From Chitinophaga pinensis (GTDB lineage: Bacteria > Bacteroidota > Bacteroidia > UKL13-3): a stretch of 39,394 nt of DNA. Made by a program: the position numbers and the translations under genes. Below the pieces are notes generated by a model. That model ran no database searches and was not told the origin of the DNA. It saw nothing but the letters and a program-made list of their open reading frames with translations. How positions within the stretch are numbered: the first letter of the stretch is position 1; the number at the start of each line of letters is the position of its first letter. Where the stretch lies: contig CAMCEM010000010.1 in the NCBI GenBank assembly GCA_945873755.1, forward strand, positions 1 to 39,394, read 5' to 3'. This document shows, in pieces, positions 33,728-39,394 of the stretch.

Positions 33728-34405
33728 ATGCGTGTTGATATTATTACCTTACATACTGCATTAATTGAAGAAGTTTTTAATCATTCAATAATGAAAAGGG
33801 CCCAACAAAAAAATTTGGCCGAAATACATTTACATAACTTACGCGAATTTGGTTTTGGAAAACACCAACAAGCCGATGATTATGCATTTGGAGGCGGTGC
33901 AGGCATGGTGATGATGATTGAACCAATTGATAAATGCATAGAAAAACTAAAAGCTGAAAGAAGCTACGATGAGATAATATACATGAGTCCTGATGGGGAA
34001 GAATTTTGCCAACCAATGGCTAATAAATTATCAAGTTTAAAAAATATAATAATTTTATGCGGTCATTATAAAGGAATTGACGAAAGGGTTCGCCAATATT
34101 TAGTAACTAAAGAAATATCGATTGGCAATTATGTATTAACCGGAGGAGAGCTAGCAGCAGCCGTAGTAGTTGATGCTTTAGTTAGACTAATACCAGGAGT
34201 ATTAAACGATGCGCAATCGGCATTAACCGATTCATTTCAAGATAATTTAATTAGTCCGCCAGTTTACACAAAGCCCTTTGAATACAAAGGTTGGAAAGTA
34301 CCAGAAATACTTTTAAGCGGTCATCAAGCAAAAATTGAAGCTTGGAAAATGCAACAATCAATAGAAAGAACCAAAGAAAGAAGACCTAACATGCTAAAAG
34401 ATTGA
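33728..34405 (+). CDS. trmD: tRNA (guanine-N1-)-methyltransferase
   Basis: The 225-residue product matches TrmD throughout: [80 protein letters not shown], and [46 protein letters not shown]. It folds as a knotted SPOUT methyltransferase and makes m1G37 in tRNAs to prevent frameshifting. It lies upstream of rplS, as in many bacteria, but a dedicated rplS promoter is present in the 103-bp gap. Confidence 0.97.
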   Translation: MRVDIITLHTALIEEVFNHSIMKRAQQKNLAEIHLHNLREFGFGKHQQADDYAFGGGAGMVMMIEPIDKCIEKLKAERSYDEIIYMSPDGEEFCQPMANKLSSLKNIIILCGHYKGIDERVRQYLVTKEISIGNYVLTGGELAAAVVVDALVRLIPGVLNDAQSALTDSFQDNLISPPVYTKPFEYKGWKVPEILLSGHQAKIEAWKMQQSIERTKERRPNMLKD

Positions 34406-34450
34406 CAGTTGTGTTTTATTTAAAAATAATACAAATTCTTTTTAAAAATA

Positions 34451-34481
34451 TTTGGATTTTTATAAAATAGCCTTACTTTCG
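34451..34481 (+). promoter_or_regulatory. rplS promoter
   Basis: TTTG at 34451-34454, a 19-bp spacer and TACTTTCG at 34474-34481, a near match to TAnnTTTG. An upstream TTG at 34452, which extends the open frame, falls within the -33 box. This supports the ATG at 34509. Confidence 0.65.
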
Positions 34482-34508
34482 CAGTCCAATTTTTTGACCA
34501 AAGTAGTT

Positions 34509-34865
34509 ATGAATTTTACAGACGCAATAAAATTAGTTGAATCAGAATTTATTACAGGAAAAACATTTCCTGCTTTTAAAGCTGGTGATACTATTAACGT
34601 ATATTACAAAATTAGAGAAGGCGCTAAAGAGCGTATCCAACAGTATCAAGGTGTTTGCCTTCAACGCAGAAACGCTAATTTAGCTGAAACTTTTACAGTA
34701 CGTAAAATTTCAAATGGTGTTGGTGTTGAACGTATTTTTCCTTTACATAGTTTAAATATCGATAAAATCGAGGTGGTCAGCCGCGGAAAAGTTCGCAGGG
34801 CTCGTTTGTTTTACTTACGCGCTTTAACTGGTAAAGCTGCCAAAATTAAAGAGAAAAGAGGTTAG
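34509..34865 (+). CDS. rplS: 50S ribosomal protein bL19
   Basis: The 118-residue product is a standard bL19: [88 protein letters not shown]. It lies at the interface of the 30S and 50S subunits. I use the ATG at 34509; the open frame extends upstream to a TTG at 34452, which is part of the promoter. A terminator follows 20 bp after the stop. Confidence 0.97.
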   Translation: MNFTDAIKLVESEFITGKTFPAFKAGDTINVYYKIREGAKERIQQYQGVCLQRRNANLAETFTVRKISNGVGVERIFPLHSLNIDKIEVVSRGKVRRARLFYLRALTGKAAKIKEKRG

Positions 34866-34885
34866 TTTTTTCATAGTTAAATTGG

Positions 34886-34922
34886 AAAGCCCTGATTCAG
34901 TAATGAATTGGGGTTTTTTTTT
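34886..34922 (+). terminator. Rho-independent terminator of rplS
   Basis: AAAGCCCTGATTCA pairs imperfectly with TGAATTGGGGTTTT and is followed by a long T run (34914-34922). Confidence 0.7.
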
Positions 34923-34929
34923 AATAAAA

Positions 34930-34991
34930 ATTCGAAATTCGAAAAAAATTATTCAGAAAAAATGAACCACATAGAAATATAGAGAACATAG
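34930..34991. repeat. TTCGAAA units and outer copy of the 27-bp element
   Basis: Two TTCGAAA units (34930-34945) are the same heptamer found in valS. They are followed at 34965-34991 by a copy of the 27-bp element starting AACCACATAGAAATATAG, in direct orientation to the copy at 35064-35090. Between these copies is plain AT-rich sequence. Confidence 0.65.
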
Positions 34992-35063
34992 TTTATTGGT
35001 TTTAATTTTCTAAAATAATTGAAACTAATTAGAATATTAAACTTGAATTTCAAAAAAAAATTA

Positions 35064-35090
35064 AACCACATAGAAACATAGAGAACATAG
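35064..35090 (+). repeat. Left 27-bp inverted repeat of the GxxExxY unit
   Basis: The sequence begins AACCACATAGAAACATAG and ends GAGAACATAG. Its reverse complement matches 35614-35640 at 26 of 27 positions. It starts 69 bp before the GxxExxY ATG. Confidence 0.8.
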
Positions 35091-35132
35091 TTTTTTGCAG
35101 TTTTTCTATCTTAAATAAAATATTAATTAAAA

Positions 35133-35558
35133 ATGATTTACGAAAAATACTCGAAAAAGTACCTTGACGATTTAACCTATGAAATTATAGGTGCAGCTAT
35201 TGAAGTACACAAAGTTTTAGGGCCTGGATTATTAGAGAGCGCTTATCATCAGTGTTTAACTCATGAATTAACGTTAAGAAGAATTCCCTTTAAAACAGAA
35301 GCAATTATTCCAATTGAGTATAAAGATTTTGAATTTGAAACTAGTTTACGTTGCGATTTGTACATTGATGATATTTTTGTTGTTGAATTAAAAGCAATAG
35401 AATCCGTTTTACCAATACATGAAGCACAATTACTAACTTACATGAAATTGCTTAAAGCACCTAAAGGAATGATTTTAAACTTTAATGTGTTGAATATTTT
35501 TAAAGATGGTCAGAAAACTTTTGTAAATGATATTTACAGAAACCTACCTGAATTGTAA
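35133..35558 (+). CDS. GxxExxY protein (PD-(D/E)XK nuclease-like)
   Basis: The 141-residue product has the family motif G32-LL-E35-SA-Y38 after GAAIEVHKVLGPG. A PD-(D/E)XK-like catalytic set follows: D75 in LRCDLYID, E85-L-K87 in VVELKA and Q99 in HEAQLLTYMKLL. The family is widespread in Bacteroidota and others, often in several copies per genome, with no proven function. The gene is bracketed by nearly identical 27-bp inverted repeats (35064-35090 and 35614-35640), so it may be the cargo or the mobilising gene of a small element. No T9SS or signal sequence is seen. Confidence 0.9.
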   Translation: MIYEKYSKKYLDDLTYEIIGAAIEVHKVLGPGLLESAYHQCLTHELTLRRIPFKTEAIIPIEYKDFEFETSLRCDLYIDDIFVVELKAIESVLPIHEAQLLTYMKLLKAPKGMILNFNVLNIFKDGQKTFVNDIYRNLPEL

Positions 35559-35613
35559 ATATTTTAGACCAAAATCTTATGTAAAATACACTTATAAATA
35601 TGCAGTTTATAGG

Positions 35614-35640
35614 CTATGTTTTCTATGTTTCTATGTGGTT
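35614..35640 (-). repeat. Right 27-bp inverted repeat of the GxxExxY unit
   Basis: Ends with TCTATGTTTCTATGTGGTT and is the reverse complement of 35064-35090 with one mismatch. A third version is the right arm of the solo element at 9835-9861. Confidence 0.8.
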
Positions 35641-35753
35641 CAAAAAAGCAAACAAGTAATTTAAAATTAGTTCAACTATATATTTGAAAAAAAAATAAAT
35701 ATTTTATAATAAAAATATTATTTTATACAACAATATTTAACTTCCCAAAGTTT

Positions 35754-38456
35754 ATGACAAAAGAAATTTCAAAAACATATTCACCACAATCAATTGAAGA
35801 TAAGTGGTATAGTTACTGGTTAAGTAACAAATATTTTCACGCTACTCCCGATGAGCGTGAACCATATTCCATTGTAATTCCTCCGCCAAATGTTACAGGC
35901 GTTTTGCACATGGGCCACATGTTGAATAACACCATTCAAGATGTATTGACGCGTAGGGCGCGTATGCAAGGAAAAAATGCATGTTGGGTTCCAGGAACTG
36001 ACCATGCAAGTATTGCTACCGAAGCCAAAGTAGTTCAAATGTTGCGCGAACGTGGCATCAAAAAATCGGATTTAAGTAGAGAAGATTTCTTGAAATATGC
36101 TTGGGAATGGAAAGAAAAATATGGCGGAATTATTTTAGAACAACTCAAAAAATTAGGTGCTAGTTGCGATTGGGATAGAACCCGTTTCACCATGGAACCT
36201 AGTTTAAGTGAAGCCGTTATTGATGTATTTATTGACCTTTACAACAAAGGATTAATTTACCGCGAGCTTAGAATGGTAAACTGGGATCCGTTGGGTAAAA
36301 CAGCCTTAAGCGATGAAGAAGTTATTTTTAAAGATGTAAATTCTAAACTGTTTTACATAAAATACCATTTAACTGAAAATTCGAAAAATGAAATTCGAAA
36401 TTCGAAAAATAATGAAAATTCGAATTTAGATATTAGCATTTCGGATTTTGTGGTAATTGCAACCACTCGTCCTGAAACTATTTTGGCTGATGCTGCCATT
36501 TGTGTAAACCCGAATGATGAACGTTTTAAGCATTTGATTGGCAAAAAAGCATTGGTTCCTTTTGTGAATCGTGAAATTGAAATCATAGCCGATGAATATG
36601 TGGCCATGGATTTTGGAACAGGTTGCTTAAAAGTTACACCTGCTCACGATAAAAACGATTATGATTTAGGTAAAAAACATGGTCTTGAGGTTATTGATAT
36701 TTTAACTGAAGAAGGTTTTTTAAATGAAAAAGCGCAAGATGAACGCTATATTGGCAAAGACAGATTTGCAGTTAGAAGGCAAATTGCCATTGATTTAGAA
36801 GAAGCAGGATTTATTGAAAAAATAGAAGAATATAAAAACCAAGTTGGAACAAGCGAAAGAACGGGAGCTGTTATTGAACCTCGATTAACACTTCAGTGGT
36901 GGGTGGATATGAAAAAGTTTTTGGCTAAAAATCCAGAGGTGTTAGATGCAGTAATGAACGATGAAATTAAATTTCATCCTGCCAACATGAAAAACACTTA
37001 CAAGCATTGGATTGACAATATTAAGGATTGGTGTATCAGTCGCCAACTTTGGTGGGGACAACAAATTCCCGCTTGGTTTGCTCCAAATGGCGAGTTTGTT
37101 GTAGCAAAAACAGCTGAAGAAGCAGTTGAAAAATTTCGAATTTCGAATTTCGAATTTCGAATTTCCGAATTGAAACAGGACGAAGACGTACTAGACACTT
37201 GGTTCAGTTCGTGGCTTTGGCCAATCAGTGTTTTTGATGGTTTTAAGGAAGAAGGCAAAGAAGATATTAAGTATTTTTATCCAACCAACGATTTAGTTAC
37301 GGCTCCAGAAATTATGTTTTTTTGGGTTGCCAGAATGATTATGGCTGGTTACGAATGGATGGGACAAAAACCATTTTCCAATGTTTATTACACCGGAATT
37401 GTACGTGATAAGCAACGCAGAAAAATGAGCAAATCTTTGGGTAATTCACCTGATCCGTTAGATTTAATTGCGCAATATGGTGCAGACGGTGTACGTATGG
37501 GAATGCTTATTTGCAGCCCTGCAGGCAATGATATTCTATTTGATGAAAGTCAGGTAGAACAAGGTAGAAATTTTGCCAATAAAATTTGGAATGCATTCCG
37601 TTTGGTAAAAGGTTTAACCATAAAACCTGATGCTGAATTTGTGGGAGATTTATTAGCAAGCAATAAAATTTCGGAACAATGGTTTGAAGCTAGATTCAAT
37701 ATTGCTTTAGCAGAAATAGAAGAAAAATGTAAAGACTATAAATTAAGCGAAGCCTTAATGATGATTTACAAATTGATTTGGGACGATTACTGCGCTTGGT
37801 ATTTAGAAATGATAAAACCTGTTTATGGCGAAGCATTGAATCAAAGTACTTACGACCAAACTGTAGTTTTCTTTGAAAAATTGATGTTGGTATTACATCC
37901 GTTTATGCCATTTATTACAGAAGAAATTTGGCAAGAAATTACAGAAAGAAAAGAAGGAGAGAGTATTTGTATTGCACCATATCCAAACGTAGAGACGTAT
38001 AATTATACGTCTTTACAAAATACATTCGAAACCATTGCTAAAATACGCGAGTTGCGAAACAGCAAAGGAATTAGTCCGAAAGAAGCATTTGAAATTGTTA
38101 TTAAAACAACACAAACCGAATTATACGAACCTTACCAGTTTTTAATTAAAAAATTGGCCAATGTTTCGAGTATATTATTTAACGCTGTAGAGACGCATAA
38201 TTATGTGTCTATATCGGTTTCTACCGATCAAGTATTTGTTAAATTAAATATAGAAATAGATGCTGTAGCCGAAGCTGAAAAAATCAATAAGGAAATTGAA
38301 TATTTAATTGGTTTTATGGCAAGTGTAGATGTGAAGTTAAGTAACGAAAAGTTTGTAGCCAATGCCAAACCTGAATTGGTAGAAAAAGAACGCCAAAAGA
38401 AAGATGATGCTTTAGCCAAAATAGAAGTATTGAAGCAAAGTTTAGCAGGATTGTAA
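35754..38456 (+). CDS. valS: Valyl-tRNA synthetase
   Basis: The 900-residue product is a class Ia synthetase. HMGH is at residues 52-55 (PNVTGVLHMGHMLNN) and KMSKS at 557-561 (RRKMSKSLGNSPDP). The editing domain shows FVVIATTRPETILADAA and AMDFGTGCLKVTPAHDKNDYDLG. The C-terminal anticodon-binding part and coiled-coil arm (AEAEKINKEIEYLIGF...ERQKKDDALAKIEVLKQSLAGL) are present. It charges tRNA-Val. The protein is somewhat longer than usual. Four segments look like translated repeats: residues about 208-225, 460-473, 746-754 and 812-820. The reading frame is intact across all of them. Confidence 0.97.
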   Translation: MTKEISKTYSPQSIEDKWYSYWLSNKYFHATPDEREPYSIVIPPPNVTGVLHMGHMLNNTIQDVLTRRARMQGKNACWVPGTDHASIATEAKVVQMLRERGIKKSDLSREDFLKYAWEWKEKYGGIILEQLKKLGASCDWDRTRFTMEPSLSEAVIDVFIDLYNKGLIYRELRMVNWDPLGKTALSDEEVIFKDVNSKLFYIKYHLTENSKNEIRNSKNNENSNLDISISDFVVIATTRPETILADAAICVNPNDERFKHLIGKKALVPFVNREIEIIADEYVAMDFGTGCLKVTPAHDKNDYDLGKKHGLEVIDILTEEGFLNEKAQDERYIGKDRFAVRRQIAIDLEEAGFIEKIEEYKNQVGTSERTGAVIEPRLTLQWWVDMKKFLAKNPEVLDAVMNDEIKFHPANMKNTYKHWIDNIKDWCISRQLWWGQQIPAWFAPNGEFVVAKTAEEAVEKFRISNFEFRISELKQDEDVLDTWFSSWLWPISVFDGFKEEGKEDIKYFYPTNDLVTAPEIMFFWVARMIMAGYEWMGQKPFSNVYYTGIVRDKQRRKMSKSLGNSPDPLDLIAQYGADGVRMGMLICSPAGNDILFDESQVEQGRNFANKIWNAFRLVKGLTIKPDAEFVGDLLASNKISEQWFEARFNIALAEIEEKCKDYKLSEALMMIYKLIWDDYCAWYLEMIKPVYGEALNQSTYDQTVVFFEKLMLVLHPFMPFITEEIWQEITERKEGESICIAPYPNVETYNYTSLQNTFETIAKIRELRNSKGISPKEAFEIVIKTTQTELYEPYQFLIKKLANVSSILFNAVETHNYVSISVSTDQVFVKLNIEIDAVAEAEKINKEIEYLIGFMASVDVKLSNEKFVANAKPELVEKERQKKDDALAKIEVLKQSLAGL
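36375..36428 (+). repeat. TTCGAAA-type repeat inside valS (editing-domain loop)
   Basis: The segment carries five TTCGAA cores, twice as AATTCGAAA, and is translated as Asn/Ser/Lys/Glu-rich residues (ENSKNEIRNSKNNENSNL). It falls where other ValRS proteins have a short loop before the FVVIATTRPET strand. Confidence 0.7.
37131..37171 (+). repeat. TTTCGAA heptamer array inside valS
   Basis: Four perfect tandem TTTCGAA units (37134-37161) and a variant TTTCCGAA follow AAA. They are translated as KFRISNFEFRISE between the conserved AEEAVE and LKQDEDVLDTWFSS segments. The array stays in frame. Confidence 0.85.
37989..38016 (+). repeat. 28-bp palindrome inside valS, copy 1
   Basis: GTAGAGACGTATAA is followed by its near-perfect reverse complement TTATACGTCTTTAC, a 14-bp stem with one mismatch and no loop. 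It is translated as part of NVETYNYTSLQ. Confidence 0.8.
38187..38212 (+). repeat. Palindrome inside valS, copy 2
   Basis: GTAGAGACGCATAA meets TTATGTGTCTAT, the same type as 37989-38016 with some G-T pairs. It is translated as part of AVETHNYVSIS. Both copies start with GTAGAGACG and centre on ATAATTAT. Confidence 0.75.
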
Positions 38457-38733
38457 TTTGCTTAGACCTGACAGGTTTTGAAATCTGTCAGGTATTTTGC
38501 TCGGGAACAAAATCTATTGCCGTTGCTTTTAAGCATCGTTGAAGTTTTGAAGCAAAGTTTGTCTGGTTTGTAAATAGCTTAGACCTGACAGGTTTTTAAA
38601 ACCTGTCAGGTATTTTGCTCGGGAACAAAATCTATTTCCGTTGCTTTTAAGCAACGGATTAAGTATTGAAAAAAAGTTTGCTTTTAAAAGTATTAAGACC
38701 TGAAAGGATTTTAAAACCTGTCAGGTCTTTTTG
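38424..38733 (+). repeat. Three about 117-bp tandem copies including the valS 3' end
   Basis: Unit 1 starts within valS (38424), unit 2 at 38541 and unit 3 near 38660. Each has a valS-tail-like stretch, then an AGACCTGACAGGTTTT palindrome (38464, 38581, 38696). Units 1 and 2 also have TCGGGAACAAAATCTATT and a CCGTTGC/GCAACGG hairpin (perfect in unit 2, 38638-38657). This fills the 360-bp gap between valS and the next gene. Confidence 0.85.
38696..38733 (+). terminator. Likely valS terminator (last palindrome copy)
   Basis: AGACCTGAAAGGATTTTAAA pairs with AACCTGTCAGGTCTTT and is followed by T5, giving a terminator-like hairpin. The two earlier palindromes (38464 and 38581) lack the T-run but may contribute. 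Confidence 0.55.
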
Positions 38734-38816
38734 TTTACATCCGCACCATTTTAAAGTACTTTTCACTTTTTTTATTTTTGAAATTTAATGTATTGTTGAA
38801 CTTTAAACTTCACTCA

Positions 38817-39394
38817 ATGAAATTAACAATCAAAGCAATATTTATTTACTTATTTCTTTCCATTCCTACTTTCCTTTTGGCTCAACAAAAATTAGATACC
38901 ATATTTTATGATAGGTATTGGAGCGAGACAACTATAAAGGATAGCGTACATTTTTATAGAATTGCCACCAAATTGGAAAATAATTACAAAGTTGAAGATT
39001 ATTATGTTTCCAATAAAATTCAAATGATTGGATTTGTTGTTTCATTGAAGCAAGAGAGTAAAACAGGTTATTTTCAATATTTCCACGAAAACGGAAATTT
39101 ATCAAGTGAAGGTAATTTTGAATATAATGAAAGGGAAGGAACTTGGAAATATTATTACGAAAACGGAAAAATATGGTATCAAGCATTTTATTATAAAGGT
39201 TTGAAAAATGGTGAATTGAAAAGCTTTTATAGAAGTGGGGAATTAAAGAGAAAAGCTAAATTTAAATTGGACATTCTAGTCAAAGAAAAATGCTTTGATT
39301 CTAAAGTAAATAACGCTGATTATTTACCAATCATAACAGATCCAATGTTTGTTGGTGGTGAAAAAGCAATGGGTAAATTTCTCTCCGACAATAT
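38817..39394 (+). CDS. Exported MORN-repeat protein with TonB C-terminal-like end (partial)
   Basis: The gene starts at the ATG at 38817 and runs off the window edge after 192 codons. It has a signal peptide (MKLTIKAIFIYLFLSIPTFLLAQ) and then MORN-like repeats (GYFQYFHENGNLSSEGNF, GTWKYYYENGKIWYQAFY, GELKSFYRSGELKRKAKF). Near the edge is DPMFVGGEKAMGKFLSDN, which resembles the start of the TonB C-terminal domain. Proteins of this build are common in Bacteroidota and are often misnamed YwqK-like antitoxins. The role may be at the cell envelope. Confidence 0.85.
   Translation, partial: MKLTIKAIFIYLFLSIPTFLLAQQKLDTIFYDRYWSETTIKDSVHFYRIATKLENNYKVEDYYVSNKIQMIGFVVSLKQESKTGYFQYFHENGNLSSEGNFEYNEREGTWKYYYENGKIWYQAFYYKGLKNGELKSFYRSGELKRKAKFKLDILVKEKCFDSKVNNADYLPIITDPMFVGGEKAMGKFLSDN

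Noticed and set aside
34452-34508. N-terminal extension of bL19 from TTG
   Set aside because: The TTG lies in the -33 promoter box and the extension is not part of the bL19 family; the ATG at 34509 fits.
38817-39394. Antitoxin of a toxin-antitoxin system
   Set aside because: MORN-repeat proteins of this kind are often labelled YwqK-like antitoxins, but the signal peptide, repeats and TonB-like end point to an envelope protein and no toxin gene is present.

Overview
The window is a chromosomal segment of a low-G+C member of the Bacteroidota. The evidence is lineage-typical: a secreted protein ending in a gliding-motility-associated domain plus a type IX secretion (T9SS) sorting domain, DUF2480 and IPExxxVDY family proteins, a GxxExxY protein, and promoters of the form TTTG-(17-20)-TAnnTTTG with weak or absent Shine-Dalgarno sequences. 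No rRNA, tRNA or CRISPR array was seen.

Layout. 1-773: 3' part of a dihydrolipoamide dehydrogenase gene, then a terminator. 967-2691: three exported proteins of unknown function in a row. 2789-4458: serS and a CsaA-like tRNA-binding protein. 4611-8401: AAA ATPase, recO, a RHH/MazF-type toxin-antitoxin pair and a phospholipase-D family enzyme. 8460-9296: M48 lipoprotein protease. 9297-9988: a gene-free mosaic of interspersed repeats. 9989-12560: fabI and an M1 aminopeptidase. 12642-12801: four 42-bp tandem repeats. 12902-16646: a cell-surface cluster (frameshifted S74 tail-fibre-like gene, beta-barrel protein, exported protein, large T9SS substrate). 16885-20309 (minus): a five-gene run with a degenerate TrpF-like protein, DUF2480, a lipoprotein, pyruvate kinase and an IPExxxVDY protein. 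20377-22714: fatty-acid desaturase, an unknown gene and miaE. 22946-24507 (minus): ECF sigma and anti-sigma factors. 24584-26248: DUF4139 protein. 26371-29633 (minus): MFS transporter, ABC-2 permease, DUF1361 protein. 29943-33673: YdfG-like SDR, YetF-like protein, umuDC, small exported protein. 33728-38456: trmD, rplS, a GxxExxY protein between inverted repeats, valS. 38817-end: start of a MORN-repeat protein with a TonB C-terminal-like end.

Most genes are housekeeping: translation (serS, valS, rplS, trmD, miaE), lipid metabolism (fabI, desaturase, PLD enzyme), central metabolism (lpd, pyk) and DNA repair (recO, umuDC).

The most unusual feature is the density of small repeats. There are several heptanucleotide arrays (TTGCYYA, TTCATAW, TTTCGAA), palindromes, and a 27-bp element that brackets the GxxExxY gene in inverted orientation and recurs as a gene-less hairpin at 9797-9861. 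Some elements lie in frame inside valS, and the 3' end of valS is repeated downstream as decaying copies that still spell the same C-terminus. These are the best candidates for something under-described.
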